A stretch of 5,233 bases of DNA from OMOG01 sp041485845 (GTDB lineage Bacteria > Acidobacteriota > Terriglobia > Bryobacterales > Bryobacteraceae), in NCBI GenBank assembly GCA_041485845.1, contig JBGPKH010000641.1:1-5233 (forward strand), written 5' to 3'. A model generated the notes under the pieces. The model did not search any database, had not been told where the DNA came from, and saw only the letters and a list, made by a program, of their open reading frames with translations. The translations under genes were made by a program, and so were the position numbers. Below, piece by piece: positions 1 to 5,233 of the stretch. Numbering within the stretch: position 1 is the stretch's first letter; each line of letters opens with the position of its first letter.

Positions 1-137
1 CCGGAGCGGCTATGGTTGAGTGGCATATTCTTTCATCTAGCCATGTAGAGGTCTGTGATTGGAGCGAAACCCTTGTTTAACAGGCCTCCGGAAGCCCGGC
101 GTCGGTGCTGTACCCCATCAGATTCGCGAAAGTCGGG
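1..137. other. Region after the nucleotidyltransferase stop, no gene seen
   Basis: Downstream of the TAG at 138-140 the minus strand offers only short open stretches, for example 13 codons beginning MGYSTDAG and 8 codons beginning MKEYAT. Neither resembles a HEPN protein. An imperfect GGCCTCCGGAAGCC palindrome at 84-97 has no room for a loop and no T-run, so I do not call a terminator. Confidence 0.6.
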
Positions 138-518
138 CTAGGCGGCATAGATTTCCCGGGCTGATTCGAGGATGGAGCGGCGGCGGATTGGATTGTGATC
201 CTGCTCGACCGAGCGGCGCGTGAGCAGATCGACCCTCGATCCGAGCATCACTTCCATTTCGTCCTGCAATGCAAAGAATTCCCAACCCAGTTGTACTTCC
301 GGCTGAAACGCGATCAAGAGGTCGATATCGCTGCCCGCATGTGCTTCGCCCGTGGCTACCGAACCAAACACCTCGAGTCTGGCCACGCCGTGACTTTGGC
401 AGAAGGGCCCGAGCCGGCTCTGCAACTCGTTCAGCGATGGCGGAAGGACCTTAGTCGCCCCGATCGTATTGCTGACTCCATTTCTAAGATAACGCAAGGC
501 GAAGGCTTTGCCGAGCAC
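138..518 (-). other. MNT-type nucleotidyltransferase segment, possibly a separately started gene
   Basis: If this segment is its own gene, in-frame alternative starts are GTG at 516-518, TTG at 495-497 and TTG at 423-425. The last would begin 20 residues before the GS motif, and none has a good ribosome binding site. Freestanding proteins of this family are about 100 residues and usually pair with a HEPN protein, where the nucleotidyltransferase neutralises the HEPN toxin by adding AMP. The motifs needed for nucleotide transfer (GS, DxD, third Asp) are all present, so nothing in the sequence shows decay. By hand count, bases 181-600 are about 59% GC, below the 70-73% of some adjoining 60-base blocks in the peroxidase part (601-660, 721-780), though one block there is also 58%. 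Confidence 0.5.
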
Positions 519-1400
519 CCGGACGGTTGCTGCGTGTGGAGTGGCGTAGATCGTGCCGTTCAGGCAACCCAGGAACGCAACGATCTCCCGCTTCTCCGCG
601 GGGGAGAGATGCAGGGCGTGAAGCTCGGGGTCGAGGCCGGGATTGCGGTTCCCGCCGCGGTCGTAATACTCAATCACCTCTTCGAGCGTGGCGAGACTGC
701 CGTCGTGCATGTAGGGCGCGGTGCGCGCGATCTCGCGGAGGGTGGGGGTTTTGAAGTTGCCCTGTCCGGCCCCGGCATCGGCGAATTTTCCGTCGCACCA
801 GGCGACGCCGGTGTTGTGGAGACGCTCGTCGGTGAAGTTAGGTCCGACGTGGCAGGCGGTGCAGTTGGCTTTTCCGCGGAAGAGTTGCAGGCCGGCCTGC
901 TGCTCGGGCGAGAGGGCGGTGCGGTCGCCGTTGATGAAGCGGTCGAAGGGGGAATCGCCGGAGAGGATGGAGCGGACATAGCTGGCGAGCGCGCGGGAAA
1001 TCTCTTCCGCTGGGAGGCCTGCGCGCGCCGCGGCTTCGGGGAGGGGCGAGTCCATTTCGTTGGGGTCCTGAATGGGTTTGAGGACTTGCTCTTCGAGAGT
1101 CGAGATGCGGCCGTCCCAGAAGAAGAGGCGGCCGTATCCGCGGTTGATGAGCGCCGGAGAATTGCGGCGGCCCTGGCGGCCGAAGACGCCGATTGCGACG
1201 GGGCGGCCGTCGGAGAAGGCGCGCTCGGGATCGTGGCAGGAGGAGCAGGAGACGGAGTTGTCGCGGGAGAGGCGGCGGTCGAAGAATAACCGCCGCCCCA
1301 GTTCGATCTTTTCGGTGGTGAGCGGATTGTCCTCCGGGACTGGGAGGTAGAGGTCCAGTCCCAGAGGAATGGCGATGGCGGCGGCCAGAAGGAGCAGCAT
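138..1400 (-). CDS. Di-heme cytochrome c peroxidase fused in frame to an MNT-type nucleotidyltransferase domain
   Basis: 420 residues with two unrelated parts. Residues about 1-285 are a CcpA/MauG-type di-heme peroxidase, which in this family reduces peroxide or oxidises a substrate outside the cytoplasm. It has a hydrophobic N-terminus (LLLLAAAIAIPLG, no positive residue), heme sites CSSCH (52-56) and CTACH (180-184), the conserved FWDGR with Trp95, RRNSPALINRGY, and TAPYMHDGS with Met231. Met at this point is CCP-like, where MauG has Tyr. IVAFLGCLNG (274-282) is the usual family C-terminus. Residues about 318-420 are an MNT-like nucleotidyltransferase with FGS (345-347), SDID (357-360) and a third acidic residue Asp391 in VDLL, ending in a normal family tail. 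About 35 residues between the parts match nothing I know. The start is fixed by an in-frame TAA six bases upstream and overlaps the propeller stop by one base (TAATG); no clear ribosome binding site is seen, so coupling is likely. The fusion may be real, or two genes may be read through a lost stop. Confidence 0.85.
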   Translation of the reverse strand: MLLLLAAAIAIPLGLDLYLPVPEDNPLTTEKIELGRRLFFDRRLSRDNSVSCSSCHDPERAFSDGRPVAIGVFGRQGRRNSPALINRGYGRLFFWDGRISTLEEQVLKPIQDPNEMDSPLPEAAARAGLPAEEISRALASYVRSILSGDSPFDRFINGDRTALSPEQQAGLQLFRGKANCTACHVGPNFTDERLHNTGVAWCDGKFADAGAGQGNFKTPTLREIARTAPYMHDGSLATLEEVIEYYDRGGNRNPGLDPELHALHLSPAEKREIVAFLGCLNGTIYATPHAATVRVLGKAFALRYLRNGVSNTIGATKVLPPSLNELQSRLGPFCQSHGVARLEVFGSVATGEAHAGSDIDLLIAFQPEVQLGWEFFALQDEMEVMLGSRVDLLTRRSVEQDHNPIRRRSILESAREIYAA

Positions 1401-3436
1401 TATTTACTCGCGGTCAGCGCCGGCAACAAGTTCTCCATCACCCACACTTCCTGCGGGGTGTCGTTGCGGGTCATGAATGCGATTTGATTGCCATCCGGGT
1501 GTACGCGAAAATCCAGAATACGGTTCACCCCCAGATCGATCTTACGGGGTTCGCTGCCCGCAGGATCGACGGCCCAGAGCTCGCCCGCTTTGCGCAGAAG
1601 AATCAGGCGGCCATCGGGTGTCCAGTACGGATGGCTGAAGCCGGCGCTGGGGCGAAGCAGATCGCGACTGCCGCCACCGGCAATCGGAAGAATGGATACT
1701 ACAGATTCCTTGGTGACAGGATCGGTGGCGTCGTAGACCAGGTGATTGCCATCCGGTGCGGGGCTGAACCAATCGAGAGTCGTTTGCGGCAGCAGTTCGC
1801 GCTCCTTTCCGGTAGCGACGTCGCGCTCGACAAGAGAACCTTTCATTCCCGACCGGTCGGGACGCTTGATGAAATAGATTCTCTTTTCATCTGGCGACCA
1901 CTGGGGAATATCCAGTTGTCCGCCGGGCGCGCTGAGCGCGAGCGCCTCGGTTTCGGCGGTCTGAGCGTCAAACCGGAAAACTCCCTGCTGCCCCTTCAAG
2001 TCGGTTCCTTGCGCTACGAACGACCTGCCATCGGGGGACCAGCGCGCAAAGTTGAAATAGCGCAAGGGCGGCGCGAGCTCCCGCGTGTCGCCCGTTTTGC
2101 TGTCATGGATTTTTACAACAACCTTCTCTCTGACGCCATAGGACGCGTAGGACAAGTAGCGCCCGTCCGGAGACCAATCGGGCTGATAGTTGGTCCCAAG
2201 AAACTGATGCACGGCGGGTGCGGCTGGCTTGATCAGGCGTCCCGACTGGAAATCGACGGTAGCAATCGACAAGTCCCGACTTCCGGGCATCAGCGCGAAA
2301 TATAGCAGCCCGGATCGAGTCAGGCCGATGGTCCGGCCCCGGCCGATGTCCGAATGTAGCTGCCTGGGATTTCCGCGGGGCTTTCCATCCTCGAATGCAA
2401 TCGCGTAGATACCAATAGGGCCGGTGCGATCGCTCGAGAACAGCAGATGCTGTCCGTCGGGCGTCCATCCGACGGCCTGATCATCGGCGGGATGCACCAC
2501 AACGGGAATCTCGCGGCTGCCATCAATCGCCATCACAAATACGTCCCCTTGCGGTGAACCCTCGTGATTCGGCAGGCTCATGGCCAGGTAGCGACTATCA
2601 GGAGAGAAGTACATCCTGCTCGACGTGCCCCAGCCCACCGACTTCAGCACGCGGAGCGAGCCATCGGCGGCGCTAATCAGCCCAAGCTGCGTGGTGTGGT
2701 CCTTTCGTTCCAGGCGCACGGCGATCCACTTACCGTCGCGAGACCAGTCTTCGGGAGCGATCCAGGTTACGTCTTCGTTCGCGTACAGAATTCGCGCAGC
2801 GGCGGATCCCGTCGAGTCGAGGGAGGCGATACGCAGATCATAGAGGCCCTCTTTGTTGAACCAGGCGTAGGCCACGCGCTTTCCATCGGGAGAGAACGTG
2901 GATTCCTCGGCTTGTTCGTTCGATTCGTTCCAGCCGGTCTTGTGTGTGAGAGGGCGATTGATGCCGGTGGTCAGGTCGTGCAAAGCCAGGTTGCCGGTCA
3001 TCTGATCGACGAATGACATCTGCCGCCCGTCCGGCGAGACGGCAGCGTAGATTGCAATCTGAGGTCCGGTCCAGACCTGGCGCGTCACAACACGGGTGTT
3101 GTTAGGCGTCGCGTTGCCGCCGAGGCGCGCTTTCGCGACGGCTACCGCTTCCTTCTGGTCGGCGTACTCTTTCACGACCTGTTCGTAGATCTTGCGGGAC
3201 TCGGCGTCGCCCAACTTCTGATAGCACTCGGCCATGTGGACCAGCGCCATGGCAGTCACGGCGCGGTCGTTCTTGTATTTGGCGACGATAGCGGCGTACT
3301 GCTTGATGGCGCCGTTCAGATCGCCGTCGATCGTTTCGGTTTGAATGGCCGCTTGCAGGGACACTTCGGGGTCGGTCTTCTTCTGGGGCGCGGCGAGCAG
3401 GGTCAGGCCGCAGGCCAGTAACGCGATGTGCTTCAT
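1400..3436 (-). CDS. Exported TPR and PD40 (TolB-like) beta-propeller protein
   Basis: Predicted exported protein of 678 residues with no recognised catalytic site; probably a binding or scaffolding protein. The N-terminus MKHIALLACGLTLLAAPQKK looks like a short signal peptide; Cys9 is too close to the start for a normal lipobox. Residues about 24-107 form helices with TPR-like character (AIKQYAAIVAKYK, ALVHMAECYQKLGDAESRKIYEQVV). The rest is beta-propeller: SPDG-type turns begin near residues 134, 182, 232, 278, 325, 373 (degenerate, TRSG), 422, 467, 514, 560, 606 and 646, usually followed by a hydrophobic strand such as KRVAYAW or RYLSYAS. Twelve units at 40-50 residue spacing could make two six-bladed propellers, which is inference. 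The start is set by the ribosome binding site at 3441-3446; a four-residue longer start at 3448 is less likely. The stop TAA shares its last-transcribed A with the ATG of the peroxidase gene, so the two are probably co-translated. This TPR-PD40 architecture is common in Acidobacteriota. Confidence 0.88.
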   Translation of the reverse strand: MKHIALLACGLTLLAAPQKKTDPEVSLQAAIQTETIDGDLNGAIKQYAAIVAKYKNDRAVTAMALVHMAECYQKLGDAESRKIYEQVVKEYADQKEAVAVAKARLGGNATPNNTRVVTRQVWTGPQIAIYAAVSPDGRQMSFVDQMTGNLALHDLTTGINRPLTHKTGWNESNEQAEESTFSPDGKRVAYAWFNKEGLYDLRIASLDSTGSAAARILYANEDVTWIAPEDWSRDGKWIAVRLERKDHTTQLGLISAADGSLRVLKSVGWGTSSRMYFSPDSRYLAMSLPNHEGSPQGDVFVMAIDGSREIPVVVHPADDQAVGWTPDGQHLLFSSDRTGPIGIYAIAFEDGKPRGNPRQLHSDIGRGRTIGLTRSGLLYFALMPGSRDLSIATVDFQSGRLIKPAAPAVHQFLGTNYQPDWSPDGRYLSYASYGVREKVVVKIHDSKTGDTRELAPPLRYFNFARWSPDGRSFVAQGTDLKGQQGVFRFDAQTAETEALALSAPGGQLDIPQWSPDEKRIYFIKRPDRSGMKGSLVERDVATGKERELLPQTTLDWFSPAPDGNHLVYDATDPVTKESVVSILPIAGGGSRDLLRPSAGFSHPYWTPDGRLILLRKAGELWAVDPAGSEPRKIDLGVNRILDFRVHPDGNQIAFMTRNDTPQEVWVMENLLPALTASK

Positions 3437-3440
3437 GAGT

Positions 3441-3446
3441 TCCTCC
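3441..3446 (-). promoter_or_regulatory. Ribosome binding site deciding the propeller gene start
   Basis: GGAGGA on the minus strand stands 4 bases before the ATG at 3434-3436. An earlier in-frame ATG at 3446-3448 overlaps this motif itself (ATGGAGGA), so it cannot use it; the downstream ATG is the better start and also gives a proper signal-peptide N-terminus (MKHIALLA). Confidence 0.82.
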
Positions 3447-3595
3447 ATGCAAACAGCGTACGCGGTGCGTGTTGGGCGCTCGCCAGGGAATGGTTAGGAT
3501 TGCGCGAGGAAATGGGATGGGCGATCGGAATTACGATGACGGATTCGACGGTTCCGCCCGGCGTCGAGAGGAGCGGGGGCGCAATGCCAGCGGTT

Positions 3596-3623
3596 GACAG
3601 ACGACAAAAACCGATCGTCTGTC
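3596..3623. repeat. Perfect 9-bp inverted repeat with 10-base spacer
   Basis: The arms GACAGACGA (3596-3604) and TCGTCTGTC (3615-3623) match perfectly around a 10-base spacer. It lies 47 bases past the regulator stop and 160 bases before the propeller start. As RNA it would form a stem-loop in either direction, but no U-run follows the second arm in either, and the T-run seen on the minus strand is in the loop, so it is not a standard intrinsic terminator. A dimeric-regulator operator or an mRNA processing/3'-end hairpin are both possible. A shorter competing pairing, CGGTT (3591-3595) with AACCG (3609-3613), overlaps it. Confidence 0.6.
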
Positions 3624-3670
3624 CCACTTTGACCGACCAGAATGTAGAAACTCCAGCTATGACAGTGTAC

Positions 3671-4342
3671 TTATCCATCGAAGCGGTACCCCATGCCGCG
3701 GACGCTCTGCAAATAGCGGGGCTGCGCCGGATCGGGCTCGATCTTGCGGCGCAGGTTGAGGATGTGGTAATCCACGGCCCGTTCGGTGACGAAGACTCCG
3801 TGCCCCCAGGCCTCTTCGATCAATTGCTCGCGGCTCAGAACCTTTTCCCTCCGACGGATGAAGACCGAGAGAAGCTTGAATTCCAGAGCGGTGGTTTCCA
3901 CCGGAGCGCCCGAGCGGCGCAACTGTCCGCGGTCGAAATCCACTTCGCAATCGTTGAAGCGATACACGCGCTGCACGGGCTCGCCGCCGCGCCGCAGGAC
4001 CGCGCGGATGCGGGCGCGCAGCTCGCGGGGGCTGAACGGCTTGGTCACGTAATCGTCGGCGCCCAGCTCCAGGCCCATGATCTTCTCGGCCTCCTGACTC
4101 TTGGCGGTCAGGAGGATGATGCGCGACTGGATGCGGGCACGGCGAATCTCGCGGCACACTTCGAAGCCATCCTTCCCGGGCAGCATGACGTCGAGGAGGA
4201 TGAGGTCCCAGCCCTCCTTCGCCCGGCGGATGGCGGTCTCGCCGTCGCCGGCGATTTCGGTTTCATAGCCCTCCACCTTCAGGTCGCCCTGCAATACCAT
4301 GGCGATGTCGGGTTCGTCCTCGACGATCAGTATTCGGGGCAT
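3671..4342 (-). CDS. OmpR/PhoB-family response regulator
   Basis: Cytoplasmic DNA-binding response regulator of 223 residues, a normal length for the family. The receiver domain (about 1-118) has the acidic pair Glu8/Asp9, the phospho-acceptor Asp51 in LLLDVMLPGKDG context, Thr79 in LLTA and Lys101 in VTKPFSPREL, so all conserved catalytic positions are present. The winged-helix output domain (about 126-222) includes TALEFKLL, SREQLIEEAWG, the recognition-helix stretch ERAVDYHILNLRRKIE and the closing YLQSVRGMGYRF. The start is chosen because the receiver fold begins directly at MPRILIVEDE with a ribosome binding site ahead; upstream residues in this frame are a shadow of the kinase gene. It overlaps the kinase by 16 bases, so the two form one unit and the kinase is almost surely its partner. 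Target genes cannot be read from the sequence. Confidence 0.96.
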   Translation of the reverse strand: MPRILIVEDEPDIAMVLQGDLKVEGYETEIAGDGETAIRRAKEGWDLILLDVMLPGKDGFEVCREIRRARIQSRIILLTAKSQEAEKIMGLELGADDYVTKPFSPRELRARIRAVLRRGGEPVQRVYRFNDCEVDFDRGQLRRSGAPVETTALEFKLLSVFIRRREKVLSREQLIEEAWGHGVFVTERAVDYHILNLRRKIEPDPAQPRYLQSVRGMGYRFDG

Positions 4343-5233
4343 GGCCCATTCCTCGCCGGCAACAGGATCGCGAACGTGCTTCCCGCGCCGGATTCGCTTT
4401 CGAGGCGCACCACGCCTCCGTGCGCCTGGACGATGTGCCGCACCATGGCAAGTCCGATCCCCGTCCCCTGGATGCCGTTCACCCGCGCCGCGGCGCCGCG
4501 GACGAACCTGCCGAAAATCTGAGCCTGTTCGGCGCGTGGGATGCCCAGGCCTCGACCGCGCACCGCGATGGAGACGCGATTCTCCCGCCGGCCCACTTCC
4601 ACCCACACGGTGGAGGCATCCGGCGAGTATTTCACGGCGTTGTCCAGCAGGTTCCACAGCGCGTGGGTGAGCGCACCCGGATCCGCGTCCACCGGCGGCA
4701 TCGGCCCGGTGACGCGCATCTCGATGAGGTGACCGCCACAAGCCGTGTCGCGGCGAAACTCGCTCACTACGGCCTCGACCAGCCGCGCGGGGTCGATGGG
4801 CTGGAGCCGGTAGGGTTTGGCTCCGGCCTCCATGCGGCCGAAGTCCAGCAGCGATTCCACCAGCCGTTGCAGCCGTTCGGTGGCGCGTCCCTGCGCGCGG
4901 TAATAGCTCTGGCGCTGCTCCTCCCCTTCGATACGGCCTTCGGTGAAGATTTCGGCGATCTGGCGGAGGAGGGTTAGCGGCGTGCGGAATTCGTGCGAGA
5001 CGGCGGACACGAAGTCCGATTGCAGCCGCGCCGTCGCGAGTTCTCGATTGACGGCGCGGGCGATCAGGAAACTGCCCGCGGAGACCAGCACGGCCAGCAG
5101 CGCGACACCCCACAGTAGGAAGCGGCGGCGAGCGGTGAGCTCCTTGAGCTCCGCGTCGGGATCGGCGCTGGCGACAGCGATGCTCCAGGGCAAGCCGGTG
5201 GCGGAGGCCGCGCGGATCGCGTCCCCCGGGGCG
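4327..5233 (-). CDS. Sensor histidine kinase, N-terminus cut by window edge
   Basis: Membrane sensor kinase expected to autophosphorylate on His and pass the phosphate to the response regulator encoded just downstream. The frame is open to the window edge, so the start and most of the sensor region are missing; 301 residues are visible. A TTG at 5191-5193 is not a convincing start, because coding-like sequence continues upstream of it. In visible numbering there is an extracytoplasmic tail, a hydrophobic membrane segment at about 38-59 preceded by ARRR, and then almost at once the HisKA domain with SHEFRTP (His80, bases 4993-4995), so there is no HAMP domain. The HATPase part shows the N box NLLDNAVKYS (Asn194, Asn198), F box IFGRFVRG and G2 box GTGIGLAMV. 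The G1 box reads VRGRGLGIP, with Gly226 where Asp is expected. The gene ends in TGA 16 bases inside the regulator gene. The family call is secure; kinase activity is less certain because of the G1 change. Confidence 0.93.
   Translation of the reverse strand, partial: APGDAIRAASATGLPWSIAVASADPDAELKELTARRRFLLWGVALLAVLVSAGSFLIARAVNRELATARLQSDFVSAVSHEFRTPLTLLRQIAEIFTEGRIEGEEQRQSYYRAQGRATERLQRLVESLLDFGRMEAGAKPYRLQPIDPARLVEAVVSEFRRDTACGGHLIEMRVTGPMPPVDADPGALTHALWNLLDNAVKYSPDASTVWVEVGRRENRVSIAVRGRGLGIPRAEQAQIFGRFVRGAAARVNGIQGTGIGLAMVRHIVQAHGGVVRLESESGAGSTFAILLPARNGPCPEY
4350..4354 (-). promoter_or_regulatory. Ribosome binding site of the response regulator
   Basis: GAGGA on the minus strand lies 7 bases before the ATG at 4340-4342. 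It sits inside the 3' end of the kinase gene, which fits translational coupling of the two genes and supports the MPRILIVEDE start over the longer open frame that extends upstream to 5113. Confidence 0.7.

Larger units (their letters stand above)
3437..3670. other. Intergenic region between regulator and propeller genes
   Basis: This 234-base stretch is the only sizeable gap in the window. It should hold the 3' end of the regulator transcript and the promoter and leader of the propeller-peroxidase unit. I could not find a convincing -35/-10 pair in the minus direction. A TTGACA on the plus strand at 3594-3599 has no matching -10 element and no plus-strand gene beyond it. The clear structure is the inverted repeat at 3596-3623. 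Confidence 0.6.

Noticed and set aside
84..97. GGCCTCCGGAAGCC palindrome as a terminator
   Set aside because: It has a mismatch, no loop space and no T-run.
195..1289. 364-codon plus-strand open frame opposite the peroxidase gene
   Set aside because: It is the antisense shadow of a GC-rich gene with clear heme and nucleotidyltransferase motifs; its own translation is low-complexity Gly/Ala/Glu/Val-rich with no recognisable domain.
3410..3436. Lipoprotein signal (LLAC) at the propeller protein N-terminus
   Set aside because: Cys9 leaves only five hydrophobic residues after the charged start, too short for a lipoprotein signal; a normal signal peptide cut near LLAA is more plausible.
3594..3622. 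Plus-strand TTGACA as a promoter -35 element
   Set aside because: The hexamer 17 bases downstream (GTCTGT) is not a -10 element and no plus-strand gene follows.
3596..3623. Intrinsic terminator of the kinase-regulator unit
   Set aside because: The stem is good, but no T-run follows the second arm in either direction; the T-run lies in the loop.
3428..4522. 364-codon plus-strand open frame across the gap, regulator and kinase genes
   Set aside because: It lies opposite a response regulator and kinase whose motifs are unmistakable, and its translation shows no known motif.
4343..5113. Extending the response regulator upstream into a 480-residue protein
   Set aside because: The extra residues are an Arg/Gly/Pro-rich shadow of the kinase frame; the receiver domain starts at 4342 with its own ribosome binding site.

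Overview
The window looks like chromosomal DNA from a GC-rich soil-type bacterium, most likely an Acidobacteriota member of the Solibacter/Bryobacter kind. This rests on three things: a TPR plus PD40 beta-propeller secreted protein, a di-heme peroxidase with the PVPEDNPLT-type start seen in that group, and a histidine kinase with a TGLPWSIAVA juxtamembrane stretch. The assignment is from family recognition only, because no rRNA or other phylogenetic marker is present.

All supported genes lie on the minus strand, so transcription runs from high to low coordinates. From right to left there is (1) a sensor histidine kinase whose N-terminus lies beyond the right edge (4327-5233); (2) an OmpR/PhoB-type response regulator that overlaps it by 16 bases (3671-4342); (3) a 234-base gap holding a perfect 9-bp inverted repeat (3596-3623); (4) an exported protein with an N-terminal TPR-like region and about twelve evenly spaced PD40 motifs (1400-3436); (5) a reading frame joined to it by a TAATG stop/start overlap, encoding a di-heme cytochrome c peroxidase (CcpA/MauG superfamily) that runs without a stop into a complete-looking MNT-type nucleotidyltransferase domain (138-1400). 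The last 137 bases (1-137) hold no recognisable gene.

Functionally, genes 1 and 2 are a standard two-component pair. Genes 4 and 5 are probably translated together and exported, with the propeller protein possibly acting as a partner or scaffold for the peroxidase. Whether the regulator controls genes 4 and 5 is unknown; the inverted repeat between them is the obvious candidate site.

The oddest points are the in-frame join of an exported heme peroxidase to a normally cytoplasmic, NTP-using nucleotidyltransferase that has no HEPN partner in view, and a kinase whose G1 box has Gly where the adenine-contacting Asp is expected. I see no mobile element, CRISPR array or RNA gene, and no clearly new multi-gene system.
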